Shown piece by piece: positions 16,681 through 24,544 of a stretch of DNA of 38,602 nucleotides (its first letter is position 1; every line of letters starts with the position of its first letter). The DNA is from Carboxydocella sporoproducens DSM 16521. GTDB lineage: Bacteria; Bacillota; GCA-003054495; Carboxydocellales; Carboxydocellaceae. A program made the translations under genes and the position numbers. The stretch lies in the NCBI RefSeq assembly GCF_900167165.1, contig NZ_FUXM01000021.1:1-38602 (forward strand), given 5' to 3'. The notes under the pieces are model-generated. The model was not told the DNA's origin. It did not search any database and was given only the letters and a program-made list of their open reading frames with translations.

Positions 16681-17739
16681 ATGGAAAAAATTGCAGTCAG
16701 AGACTTGCAGCCTGGAATGATCATGGCTGAAAGCATACTAGGAGACAATGGTATGATTCTGGTAGCTGAAGGTACGGTATTAACTGAAAGTTTGATTAAT
16801 CGGCTTCAGAATATGGCGCTCTCCCAGGTGGCTATTTGCTCCCCGGGCACATTGATCACAGAAGCAGGAGAAGTCCTGGTTGATAAAGTTTTACAGATGG
16901 CACAAGGGGTGCTGGATAAATATATACCGGTACGACTTTATCAAGAGCGGGAAAATATAGAAGGGATCTATCAAAATGCGCGCTATTACCTGGAAAAAGT
17001 CATCAAGAATGAAAAAGTCAGTAAGTTTTATCTTGATTTAAGAGCCATCGATGATTTTACTTTACAGCATTCCATCAATGTGGCGGTTTTTTCCGCCCTG
17101 GTAGGGGTAGGGATGCATCTGACCCCTGAAATGATGGAAGAAATGGTTACAGCGGCCTTGCTTCATGATATTGGGCGCACCAGGATGGAGCCGGAACTGT
17201 TACAACAAGATCTGGAAAATCCCTTACATGCACATCCAGTCTGTGCAGAGCATACCAATATTGGCTATAAAATTCTTAGAGAAGAAGGGTTTTCGCCAGC
17301 GATTGCCAGGGTGGCTTTGTACCATCATGAACGCTGGGATGGCAGCGGTTATCCTCAGCATCTAAAAGGAGAAAAAATTGACTTATTTTCTCGAATTATA
17401 ATGGTTGCCGATGTTTTTGATACCTATACCGGTCCTTTAGGGGGTAAGATGCGTTGTTTACCCCATGAAGCTATTGAATTTTTGTACGGTGGCGGAAATC
17501 TTTATTTTGATGCCCGGGCAGTAAAGGCTTTTATCCAGTTTATTCCGGTATATCCTCTGGGGACGGTAGTGCAGTTGAGCAGTGGGGAAATTGGAATTGT
17601 GGTTAATGTAGAGAAGAATGTGGCCACTCGCCCCATTATTAAGGTTTGTTATGACAAAAACAAACAAAAGCTGGCGGCCAGCTATCAACTTGATTTAGGT
17701 CTGCAAAAAACCACATTTATAACGAAAGTTTTATGGTAG
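16681..17739 (+). CDS. HD-GYP domain phosphodiesterase
   Basis: This is a probable cyclic-di-GMP (or related cyclic dinucleotide) phosphodiesterase. I place the start at ATG 16681, giving 352 residues, because GGAGAGGGGG lies about nine bases upstream; a TTG at 16660 would put the ribosome site inside the gene. Residues 1-60 (RDLQPGMIMAESI, VAEGTVLTESLINRL) resemble the N-terminal domain often found before HD-GYP. The catalytic set is complete: LHSINVAV-like first His, His162-Asp163, ALYHHERWDGSGYP and the IIMVADVFDTYT helix. No membrane segment is seen, so it is cytoplasmic. The last 60 residues form a small beta-rich tail typical of the family. It leads a transcript with the DnaD and DnaI-like genes, 11 bases before the next start. 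Confidence 0.9.
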   Translation: MEKIAVRDLQPGMIMAESILGDNGMILVAEGTVLTESLINRLQNMALSQVAICSPGTLITEAGEVLVDKVLQMAQGVLDKYIPVRLYQERENIEGIYQNARYYLEKVIKNEKVSKFYLDLRAIDDFTLQHSINVAVFSALVGVGMHLTPEMMEEMVTAALLHDIGRTRMEPELLQQDLENPLHAHPVCAEHTNIGYKILREEGFSPAIARVALYHHERWDGSGYPQHLKGEKIDLFSRIIMVADVFDTYTGPLGGKMRCLPHEAIEFLYGGGNLYFDARAVKAFIQFIPVYPLGTVVQLSSGEIGIVVNVEKNVATRPIIKVCYDKNKQKLAASYQLDLGLQKTTFITKVLW

Positions 17740-17750
17740 GGTGAGGGTAA

Positions 17751-18497
17751 ATGGACATCAATATTACCGCCAGTTTTGCAGCGGAGTTGACTGGCAATGG
17801 CAACATCAGTATTCCTGCCCTTTTATTGAAAGGCTTAGGACCACTGGATATAACTCCCGAGCAATTTCTGGTAATTACTTTGCTGCTTTATTTTCGACAG
17901 CAGCAAAATTTTTTTCCGACATCCCAGGAGCTGTCTGAGCTTTCGGGGCTATCGGAGACTACCGTTCAGCAGACGCTGGCCACGTTGATCGAAAAAAAGT
18001 TGCTGAGCATTAAACCCAAATTTATTGTTGCCAGGCAGGCACTGGAAGAAGAATATTCTCTAGAGCCGCTTTATCAGGCCCTGGTTAGTATTTGGGCCAT
18101 TGAAAGAAAACAGGAACTGGCAGCGATTAAGCAAAAACTGCTGGAGGATCAGAAACAGGATCTGGTAGCCTTAGGACGTTTATTTGAACAGGAATTTGGT
18201 AGACCCCTTTCGGCCATGGAAATGGATCAGATTGCCAACTGGGTAATAACCGAGGGCTACGAACAGGATCTGGTGGTAGAGGCATTAAAACGCGGGATTT
18301 TACGCGGGGTTCGCAACCTGAAATATATTGATAAAATCCTGCTTGACTGGCGCAATCGCGGCCTGGATAGCCTGGCTAAAGTCAAGGCGTTTGAAGAACA
18401 AATCGCCAGACAAAAACTGGGAGGTAAAGAACGTATCCGCAAAGAAAAACCGGTTGAACCGGCTCCAGATAGCAAATATGAACAGGTCTGGACCTAA
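17751..18497 (+). CDS. dnaD: DnaD-domain replication protein
   Basis: The 248-residue protein has the two-part layout of DnaD/DnaB-type primosomal proteins of Firmicutes. The N-terminal winged-helix domain includes ITPEQFLVITLLLYF and SELSGLSETTVQQTLATL (residues about 35-85). The C-terminal DnaD/DnaB_2 domain includes FEQEFGRPLSAMEMDQIANW, YEQDLVVEALKRGI and YIDKILLDWRNRG (about 145-205). These proteins help load the replicative helicase at origins and at stalled forks. The tail is charged and probably disordered. It sits directly before the helicase-loader-like gene, which fits a primosome pair. It could equally be the DnaB counterpart, since the families overlap. Confidence 0.88.
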   Translation: MDINITASFAAELTGNGNISIPALLLKGLGPLDITPEQFLVITLLLYFRQQQNFFPTSQELSELSGLSETTVQQTLATLIEKKLLSIKPKFIVARQALEEEYSLEPLYQALVSIWAIERKQELAAIKQKLLEDQKQDLVALGRLFEQEFGRPLSAMEMDQIANWVITEGYEQDLVVEALKRGILRGVRNLKYIDKILLDWRNRGLDSLAKVKAFEEQIARQKLGGKERIRKEKPVEPAPDSKYEQVWT

Positions 18498-18509
18498 GGA
18501 GGGACGGGA

Positions 18510-19316
18510 ATGGAACCTGTGGGCTCGATTTTGCAGAAAAGGATAAGGGAACTGGGTGCCTATATTAATAAAAACAAGCAACCGAAAGAAATAAAGTATA
18601 AATGTGAACTCTGTCAGGATAGGGGCATCATTTTACTGGATGATTCAACTGGAAAGGTCTGTGATTGTACTGGTTTCCAGAAAGAACGTCAGGACCACCT
18701 GTTTCGCTTTTTAGCGGAAGCGGACTGGGAAAATTTTGACCTGAGTTTTTATCGCAGTGATAAGATTGAGCCTGGTAGCAAACTGGCCTATCGCCAGCTG
18801 GCTGAACAGGCTCTTAGTAGTGCCCGCGATTTTGTTAACCAGGTTGTCCAGGGATGCGCTGGCGATGGCCTGGTGATATATGGTCCCGTGGGAAGTGGCA
18901 AAACTCTGCTGGCAGCCTGTATTGCCAGGGACTTAATCAGGCACGGCAAAAATGTAGTATTTCTAATTGTGCCGGAGCTGCTGGATGATATTAAAGCCAC
19001 TTTCTATGATGATGAGAACGGGGAAAGCAAAATCATGATTCAGGCCAAGCAAGCTGAGATTCTCATTTTGGATGACCTGGGGGCCCATAACTATTCCGAA
19101 TGGGTACGGAATAAACTATATTCTATTATTAATTACCGCCTTCTCAATCATTTACCGACAGTGGTTACTACCAATTTTACTTTGCCGGAACTGGATAAAT
19201 ATATCGGTGAAAGGACTACTTCCCGGCTAGTGCAAATGTGTAAGGGTGTCAAGCTGGCGGTGGATCTTGATATCAGGTATCAAATCAGGCGCATAAAGGA
19301 GAGGAAAAAGAGATAA
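18510..19316 (+). CDS. DnaC/DnaI-like helicase loader ATPase
   Basis: The 268-residue protein is an AAA+ ATPase of the DnaC/DnaI/IstB group. A zinc-like module (CELCQDRG...CDCTGF, about residues 32-52) stands before the ATPase core, as in DnaC/DnaI proteins. Walker A is YGPVGSGKT (about 124-132) and Walker B is ILILDDLGAH (about 180-190). RLLNHLPTVVTTNFT is the sensor 1 region and GERTTSRL carries the likely arginine finger. Its role is probably loading of the replicative helicase with the DnaD-like partner 13 bases upstream. An IstB transposition helper is less likely, because no IstA or terminal repeats are nearby. The ribosome site AAGGAGGGA overlaps the upstream stop. Confidence 0.88.
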   Translation: MEPVGSILQKRIRELGAYINKNKQPKEIKYKCELCQDRGIILLDDSTGKVCDCTGFQKERQDHLFRFLAEADWENFDLSFYRSDKIEPGSKLAYRQLAEQALSSARDFVNQVVQGCAGDGLVIYGPVGSGKTLLAACIARDLIRHGKNVVFLIVPELLDDIKATFYDDENGESKIMIQAKQAEILILDDLGAHNYSEWVRNKLYSIINYRLLNHLPTVVTTNFTLPELDKYIGERTTSRLVQMCKGVKLAVDLDIRYQIRRIKERKKR

Positions 19317-19348
19317 ATTAGGAGAGGAATTGTTTGGGAGGGATGTAA

Positions 19349-20749
19349 ATGAGCATTCGTTTTGGGACTGATGGCTGGCGGGCTATTATGGCTGCTGATT
19401 TTACTTTTGCCAATGTGGCCATTGTCGCCCAGGGTATTGCTGACTATCTGCTGGAAACGGAAAAAGCACAGAAAGGGATAGTATTAGGCCATGATACCCG
19501 TTTCCTGGCGGAACAGTTTGCTGATCAGGTGCAGGCGGTGTTAACGGCTAATGGCATTCCTGTCTACCGGTTGCAGGGGCCCACTCCGACACCGGTTACA
19601 GCTTATGCCATTCGGGCTTTGAATACTGCCGGAGCAATTATGTTGACTGCCAGCCATAACCCGCCCCAGTATAACGGGATTAAATTTATTCCGGAATATG
19701 CGGGGCCAGCCAGTCCGGAGATTACCGCTCAACTGGAAGAAAAAATTGGCAAGGTAATAGCCGGTGGTGTAAATCATCAGCTGCCAAAACCGGAACTGGT
19801 GCATTCCGTTGATATCTGGGACAAATACTGGGAACATATAGATACAATCATTGATTTTAACCAGATTTGCCGGATTAAAGGGAAGATCGTCCTTGACCCC
19901 ATGTTTGGGGCAGCGGCGGGTAAAGTGGCTGCAAAATTGCAAAGCTGTGGGTTAGAAGTAATAGAAATCAACGGTTACAGGGATGCCTTTTTTGGAGGAG
20001 GTTTACCGGAACCGGTAGCTTCTAGACTGCAAACTCTAACTCAGACAGTAGTTCAGGCAAAGGCGGTAGTGGGCCTGGCCAATGATGGTGATGCAGACCG
20101 TTTCGGAGTGATCGGATCTAATGGTGAATATCTGGCCCCCAATCAGATCTTGAGTATTATCAGCCAGTATCTACTGGAAAATGGGCAAAAAGAGGGGGGG
20201 CTGGTCCGTACTGTAGCGACCACCCATTTGCTGGATGAAATTGCGGGCAGGTATGAACGGAAGGCTACTGAAACCCCTGTTGGATTTAAATATCTGGCCC
20301 AGGAGATGTTACGGCGTCCTGTGGTATTAGCCGGGGAAGAAAGCGGTGGCCTCAGTATCGGTGGTCATATCCCGGAGAAGGATGGGATATTGGCCAATCT
20401 GCTGATCTTACAAATAATAGGGGCCACTGGACAAAAGCCGGAGGAGGCCTGGCAACTCTTGCAGGAACAATATGGTTATTATGCTTTTCGACGCCTGGAC
20501 TTACATATTGAAAATGATAGGAAAAACCAGTTAATGCAAAAACTGCGGAATGAACCGCCTCTGGTTTTCGGGCAGAGACAGGTACTGCAGCAATCTTTAC
20601 TGGAAGGGGTAAAGCTCTATTTAGATGATGGTTCCTGGGTTTTATTCCGGCCATCCGGAACAGAACCGGTCTTGCGGATTTATATAGAAGCCCGTTCGGA
20701 ACAGGCGTACTACGATTTAATAGCGGCTGGAGAAGCGGCAGTAAAATAA
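19349..20749 (+). CDS. Phosphoglucomutase/phosphomannomutase family protein
   Basis: This alpha-D-phosphohexomutase interconverts hexose 1- and 6-phosphates. In the 466-residue product the active-site phosphoserine loop is LTASHNPPQYNGIK (about residues 97-110). The metal loop is DGDADRFGVI (about 248-257). The sugar loop is GEESGGLSIGGH (about 330-341) and the phosphate loop is RPSGTEPVLRIYIEA (about 436-450). All four are intact. Glucosamine-phosphate mutase is less likely, since the sugar loop reads GEESGG. The exact substrate cannot be settled by reading. ATG 19349 has GGGAGGG upstream. A strong terminator follows at 20785. Confidence 0.92.
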   Translation: MSIRFGTDGWRAIMAADFTFANVAIVAQGIADYLLETEKAQKGIVLGHDTRFLAEQFADQVQAVLTANGIPVYRLQGPTPTPVTAYAIRALNTAGAIMLTASHNPPQYNGIKFIPEYAGPASPEITAQLEEKIGKVIAGGVNHQLPKPELVHSVDIWDKYWEHIDTIIDFNQICRIKGKIVLDPMFGAAAGKVAAKLQSCGLEVIEINGYRDAFFGGGLPEPVASRLQTLTQTVVQAKAVVGLANDGDADRFGVIGSNGEYLAPNQILSIISQYLLENGQKEGGLVRTVATTHLLDEIAGRYERKATETPVGFKYLAQEMLRRPVVLAGEESGGLSIGGHIPEKDGILANLLILQIIGATGQKPEEAWQLLQEQYGYYAFRRLDLHIENDRKNQLMQKLRNEPPLVFGQRQVLQQSLLEGVKLYLDDGSWVLFRPSGTEPVLRIYIEARSEQAYYDLIAAGEAAVK

Positions 20750-20784
20750 AATGTATAAAAACTCTGGTTTTTGGTTAGACTTAA

Positions 20785-20821
20785 CTCCTGTAGACTAAAA
20801 AAGTTTACAGGAGGTTTTTTT
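20785..20821 (+). terminator. Strong terminator whose 3' arm holds the next gene's ribosome site
   Basis: Bases 20785-20796 pair with 20802-20813, giving 12 base pairs with one G-U, around an A5 loop, followed by a seven-T run. The sequence AGGAGG (20809-20814), the only ribosome site for the SleB-like gene starting at 20826, lies almost wholly in the 3' arm. The element can thus both end transcription and hide the ribosome site. Confidence 0.85.
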
Positions 20822-20825
20822 GTCG

Positions 20826-21560
20826 ATGAGTAAGGGAAAAAAATATCGATTATGTTGCCTGGTGCTGATTGGATTGCTTATGCTTGCTCCCCTGGCCCGG
20901 GCAGCGGAGGTCGATTTTCGTCAGGGCAGACTGGTGCCGATTGTTTCCAGGAGCATTGTCTTAAGCCGAAATGTACCCGCTATTCATCGGGTGCGTCCGG
21001 GAGAATACCTGTTGCGGATTGCGCGTCAGTATAATGTTTCAGTTCAGGATTTGATCAGAGCAAATGGTTTAAAAAGCAAAATTATTTACCCGGGACAAAA
21101 ATTAATTATACCAAGGGGTAGCAAAATGATGGCCCGTGCATCTGGCAGAATGGCAGCCGGGGTTTATTACTACAAAGGCAGGATAATCAGGATCAGTGAA
21201 AGTGAAATGGATCTGCTGGCCCGGCTGGTGCATGCTGAGGCCAGAGGAGAGTCTTTCCAGGGAAAAGTGGCAGTAGCTGCTGTTGTCTTAAACCGGGTAA
21301 TAAATGACCAGTTTCCTGATACCGTGAAAGAAGTTATTCTGCAAAAAACCCGGGGAACCTACCAGTTTAGTCCGGTCCAGGATGGGGCTATCAATTTGCC
21401 GGCTGACAGGGAATCTTATGAGGCAGTACGGGAAGCGCTTGCCGGTTATGACCCTACGGAAGGATCGTTGTATTTCTATAATCCTCAGATTGCCACAGAT
21501 ACCTGGATCAAAACTTTGCCTACATCTACGATGATTGGCAATCATGTTTTTGCCCGTTAG
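20826..21560 (+). CDS. LysM and SleB-type cell wall/cortex hydrolase
   Basis: This is an exported peptidoglycan hydrolase. ATG 20826 gives 244 residues; a TTG at 20820 would add two residues and leave only five bases from AGGAGG. Residues 1-28 form a signal peptide (basic start, LVLIGLLMLAP core, ARA-A site). A LysM domain follows at about 52-98 (HRVRPGEYLLRIARQYNVS...LIRANG...IYPGQKLIIP). The catalytic Hydrolase_2 domain spans about 128-244 (LLARLVHAEARGES, VAAVVLNRV, YQFSPVQDG, FYNP, IGNHVFAR), with the conserved Glu in HAEARGE. Such proteins include SleB and CwlJ, which degrade spore cortex at germination, so a spore role is likely but not proven. Expression may be limited by the hairpin just upstream. 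Confidence 0.9.
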   Translation: MSKGKKYRLCCLVLIGLLMLAPLARAAEVDFRQGRLVPIVSRSIVLSRNVPAIHRVRPGEYLLRIARQYNVSVQDLIRANGLKSKIIYPGQKLIIPRGSKMMARASGRMAAGVYYYKGRIIRISESEMDLLARLVHAEARGESFQGKVAVAAVVLNRVINDQFPDTVKEVILQKTRGTYQFSPVQDGAINLPADRESYEAVREALAGYDPTEGSLYFYNPQIATDTWIKTLPTSTMIGNHVFAR

Positions 21561-21582
21561 AGCTTGGCTCTAACGGTCTTTT
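21554..21582 (+). terminator. Rho-independent terminator overlapping the SleB-like stop codon
   Basis: CCGTTAGAGC (21554-21563) and GCTCTAACGG (21567-21576) make a perfect ten-base-pair stem with loop TTG, followed by TCTTTT. The TAG stop (21558-21560) lies in the left arm. Confidence 0.9.
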
Positions 21583-21600
21583 CATGTAGAATATACATGA
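21564..21600 (+). promoter_or_regulatory. Possible promoter and palindromic operator before the DUF362 gene
   Basis: TTGGCT (21564-21569) and TAGAAT (21587-21592) are 17 bases apart and fit a weak sigma-A promoter. A perfect inverted repeat, TCATGTA-GAATA-TACATGA (21582-21600), is centred on the -10 box and ends just before the ribosome site at 21601. This is a typical place for a repressor to bind, though it could also fold as a small RNA hairpin. Confidence 0.45.
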
Positions 21601-21614
21601 AGGAGGTTGGTTAC

Positions 21615-22721
21615 ATGGCAGCAAAGGTTTACTATACGTCAATGCGTACCAAACGGGGAGAGAGTTTGTTAGCCAAACTGGTACGTCTGTACAAAAGAGC
21701 CGGTTTTGAGGAAATCATCAGTCCTGGAGATCTGGTGGCCATCAAAGTCCATTTCGGCGAAAAAGGCAATACAGCGTACATAAGACCGCAATTTATCCGG
21801 CAGGTAGTAGAACAGGTTAAACTGGCCGGAGGGAAACCGTTTTTGACAGATGCCAATACCCTCTACCGGGGTAGCCGGGCCAATGCTGTTGACCATTTGA
21901 TTACTGCTATTGAAAACGGCTTTGATTATGCCGTAGTGGGCGCACCTCTGATTATTGCTGATGGTTTGACCGGACACGACTATATTAAGGTGCCAGTTAA
22001 CCTCAAACACTTTCAGGAAGTAAAAATCGGCGCTGCGGCGGTACATGCCGATGCCTTTATTGCTGTCAGCCATTTTAAGGGACATGAGGCTACCGGTTTT
22101 GGCGGCACTATAAAAAATATCGGAATGGGTCTGGGGAGCAGAAGTGGCAAGCAGAATATGCATTCTGACCTGTTGCCCCGGGTTAATCGGGAGAAATGCA
22201 TTAAATGCGGGCGATGTATCAAGTGGTGTCCAGCTGATGCTATCGCCTTTGCCGGGGAGGAGGGGACTGCTCTTATCAGTGAAACCAGGTGTATTGGCTG
22301 TGGTGAGTGTGTAACCGTTTGTCCGGTTCAGGCTATTGCTATTAACTGGAAGACAGAAGCGGATATGTTGCAGGAAAAAATGGTGGAATACACCTACGGA
22401 GTACTAAAGGATAAAGTTGGTAAATGCGGGTTTATCAGTTTTGTTACCAGCGTTTCTCCTGATTGTGATTGCTGTGGCTGGTCCGATGCTCCACTGGTAG
22501 CCGATCTGGGCATTCTGGCCTCTAAAGACCCGGTAGCTCTGGATCAAGCCTGTGTCGATCTGGTTAACCAGGCTCCTGTCAACCGGATTTCTGTTCTGGG
22601 GGATAAACAGGTAGAGGATAAATTCCGCGCTCTCTATCCCAAAGTGGACTGGTCAGTACAACTAAGGTATGGCGAAGAAATTGGCCTTGGCACAAGGCAG
22701 TATGAATTAATTGAAGTTTAA
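21615..22721 (+). CDS. DUF362 protein with two Fe4S4 ferredoxin motifs
   Basis: I choose ATG 21615 (368 residues): AGGAGG lies eight bases upstream, and an earlier in-frame start at 21564 would fall inside the terminator and promoter region. Residues about 1-185 and 260-345 belong to the DUF362 family (VKVHFGEKGNTAYIRP-like, HFKGHEATGFGGTIKNIGMG). Between them is a dicluster ferredoxin: CIKCGRCIKWCP and CIGCGECVTVCP (about residues 196-245). A CDCCGW cysteine group follows. Proteins of this type are common in anaerobes with unknown function. A redox role in the cytoplasm is likely from the clusters. It appears to be a single-gene transcript between two terminators. Confidence 0.9.
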   Translation: MAAKVYYTSMRTKRGESLLAKLVRLYKRAGFEEIISPGDLVAIKVHFGEKGNTAYIRPQFIRQVVEQVKLAGGKPFLTDANTLYRGSRANAVDHLITAIENGFDYAVVGAPLIIADGLTGHDYIKVPVNLKHFQEVKIGAAAVHADAFIAVSHFKGHEATGFGGTIKNIGMGLGSRSGKQNMHSDLLPRVNREKCIKCGRCIKWCPADAIAFAGEEGTALISETRCIGCGECVTVCPVQAIAINWKTEADMLQEKMVEYTYGVLKDKVGKCGFISFVTSVSPDCDCCGWSDAPLVADLGILASKDPVALDQACVDLVNQAPVNRISVLGDKQVEDKFRALYPKVDWSVQLRYGEEIGLGTRQYELIEV

Positions 22722-22724
22722 AAG

Positions 22725-22766
22725 AAAGAGGCATTCTTCCTGAATTAAAGAAGAATGCCTCTTTTT
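22725..22766 (+). terminator. Rho-independent terminator after the DUF362 gene
   Basis: AAAGAGGCATTCTTC (22725-22739) and GAAGAATGCCTCTTT (22750-22764) form a perfect 15-base-pair stem with a ten-base loop and a short T tail. The A-T ends and T-rich flanks make it potentially bidirectional. Confidence 0.9.
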
Positions 22767-22829
22767 ATTGTATTTTTTGGAGGAAATTTAGTTATTGTGT
22801 CGAAAAATACATTCCGGGAGGGAAAAATT

Positions 22830-24464
22830 GTGGCACATGAAAACTTTGGCAAGACATTAATCGAGTTTAAGGTCGGAGTATTTTTATTCGCTTTTTTGTC
22901 TTATGTAGCTTTTATAGGCTCCAGTTCAATTTCATGGAACCTGATTCTGGCTATGTTATTAGTTATATCCTATAATTTCCTCATTTATTTTACATGGAAT
23001 CATAATCTTCTGCAACGGAGCCGTTATCTAATTATCTTTGGTGAAATTGTGCTGTTTGGCTACTTGATGTTGTCTTCACAGGGTAATGCCTATTTCCAGC
23101 CTCTGTTTTACCTGGTGATTACCACCTATGCCATTCGGTTTGGGGCCAGATTCGGGTTGCTAACCGCCTTAACCGGCTGGCTGGCGGTAATTGTGACGGG
23201 AATCAGCCAGGAAGGGGATTTGCCTTTATTACTAAGCAAACCGGAAACGGGGATTTTGCAGGGCTCAATCTGGGCACTTATTGGCTGGTTTGTCGGTAAA
23301 ATAATGGAAAGCCGTCATAAACTGCAGGAAAGCTATCAAAAACTGACTACCATTATGAAAATTGACCATATTACCGGGGTATATAGTTATCGGTATATTC
23401 AGCAGTTTCTCGCCGAGGAGATATTAAAAGCCAGACAAAAGCATGAGCAGTTATCGATAATTCGGATTAGTATTGATGGTTTCCAGCCGATAGTTGATGG
23501 CTATGGTCAGGAGGTAACCCAGCAGATTTTAAAGACTGTGGGGGAACTGATCCAGGAAAATATTCGAGGTAAAGATAAGGTAGGGCGATATGGGGAAGAT
23601 GAGTTTATCGTTTTATTGCCCGGTTCCGATAGTTTCGATGCCCTGGATGTGGGGGAAAAAATTCGCATTGCCGTACGAAACCACTCTTACCCCTTTGAAG
23701 ACGAGAAGCTCAGGATAACAGTCTCCCTGGGGATTGCCACTTTTCCAAAAGACGCTGAGGATATGGACAATTTATTATACAGGGCCAACCAGACCCTGTT
23801 TCGGGCCCGCCATTTACGGCGCGACCGGGTGTGCCTTTCATCTATCACCATTGATGAGGTACAGAATAAAATCAAAAAGGCTGGTACCGCTCTGGCCGAA
23901 AATATCCCTACCCTGGTTGCTCTCATTGATGCCAAGGATGTCAACACCTGTGGCCATTCGGAGCGGGTAACCAAATATGCGGTGGCTATGGCCAGAAAAC
24001 TGGGCTTTACTGAAAAAGAACTGGAGAGACTGCAGTATGGAGCCCTGCTCCACGATATCGGCAAAATCAATGTGGAAGAACATATCCTGGATAAACCGGG
24101 AAGTTTGAATGAAGATGAAATTTACTCCATCCGTAATCATCCGGCCTTTGGAGCCAATTTTCTGGCTTCCATTGACTATTTGCAGATGGTAACACCGCTG
24201 GTTTTATATCACCATGAGCGCTGGGATGGCTCCGGTTATCCGGAAGGGCTGAAGGGTGAAGAAATACCGCTGGGGGCAAGGATTATAGCTATTGCTGATT
24301 CCTATGATGCCATGGTATCGGAACGTCCCTATAAAAAGCCCTTACAACCGGCAGCAGCCTGGGATGAAATCAAAAATTGTGCTGGTACCTGTTTTGATCC
24401 GGCTCTGGTTGAAGTATTCTGCCAGGTGGTGGATCGGGAAACCGGTCAGATCAAGCCCGCTTAA
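22830..24464 (+). CDS. Membrane GGDEF/HD-GYP cyclic-di-GMP protein
   Basis: I choose GTG 22830 (544 residues) because GGGAGGG lies seven bases upstream. Earlier in-frame starts at 22797 and 22755 are poorer, and the latter lies inside the terminator stem. Residues about 10-160 contain five or six hydrophobic helices. A GGDEF domain follows (about 175-325). Its signature is GEDEF at 255-259, with Glu in place of the second Gly, so cyclase activity is uncertain. The product-inhibition site RGKD is kept five residues before it. The HD-GYP domain (about 345-540) is complete: HSERV, His408-Asp409, YHHERWDGSGYPEG and IIAIADSYDAM. It is probably a phosphodiesterase with a regulatory GGDEF domain. 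Confidence 0.9.
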   Translation: MAHENFGKTLIEFKVGVFLFAFLSYVAFIGSSSISWNLILAMLLVISYNFLIYFTWNHNLLQRSRYLIIFGEIVLFGYLMLSSQGNAYFQPLFYLVITTYAIRFGARFGLLTALTGWLAVIVTGISQEGDLPLLLSKPETGILQGSIWALIGWFVGKIMESRHKLQESYQKLTTIMKIDHITGVYSYRYIQQFLAEEILKARQKHEQLSIIRISIDGFQPIVDGYGQEVTQQILKTVGELIQENIRGKDKVGRYGEDEFIVLLPGSDSFDALDVGEKIRIAVRNHSYPFEDEKLRITVSLGIATFPKDAEDMDNLLYRANQTLFRARHLRRDRVCLSSITIDEVQNKIKKAGTALAENIPTLVALIDAKDVNTCGHSERVTKYAVAMARKLGFTEKELERLQYGALLHDIGKINVEEHILDKPGSLNEDEIYSIRNHPAFGANFLASIDYLQMVTPLVLYHHERWDGSGYPEGLKGEEIPLGARIIAIADSYDAMVSERPYKKPLQPAAAWDEIKNCAGTCFDPALVEVFCQVVDRETGQIKPA

Positions 24465-24486
24465 CCGGCGGGCTCTAAACTTGCTC
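24454..24486 (+). terminator. Weak terminator after the GGDEF/HD-GYP gene
   Basis: AGCCCGC (24454-24460) and GCGGGCT (24468-24474) form a seven-base-pair GC stem that includes the stop codon region. The T-run is interrupted (CTAAACTTGCTCTTTT), so termination may be incomplete. Confidence 0.5.
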
Positions 24487-24508
24487 TTTTTGCCTTCTGT
24501 GATATAAT
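24481..24508 (+). promoter_or_regulatory. Sigma-A-type promoter of the speE transcript
   Basis: TTGCTC (24481-24486) and a perfect TATAAT (24503-24508) are 16 bases apart. The speE start is 37 bases after the -10 box, with AAGGAGG between. Confidence 0.75.
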
Positions 24509-24544
24509 TAAATGTGGCAAATAATTACTTAAGGAGGACTGGGA

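Noticed and set aside
18510-19316. Reading the DnaC-like ATPase as an IstB transposition helper
   Set aside because: There is no IstA transposase or terminal inverted repeat, and it is coupled to a DnaD-type gene, which fits replication.
22755-22829. An earlier start for the GGDEF/HD-GYP gene at 22755 or 22797
   Set aside because: The first lies inside the terminator stem with no ribosome site; the second has a 13-base spacing. GTG 22830 has GGGAGGG at seven bases.
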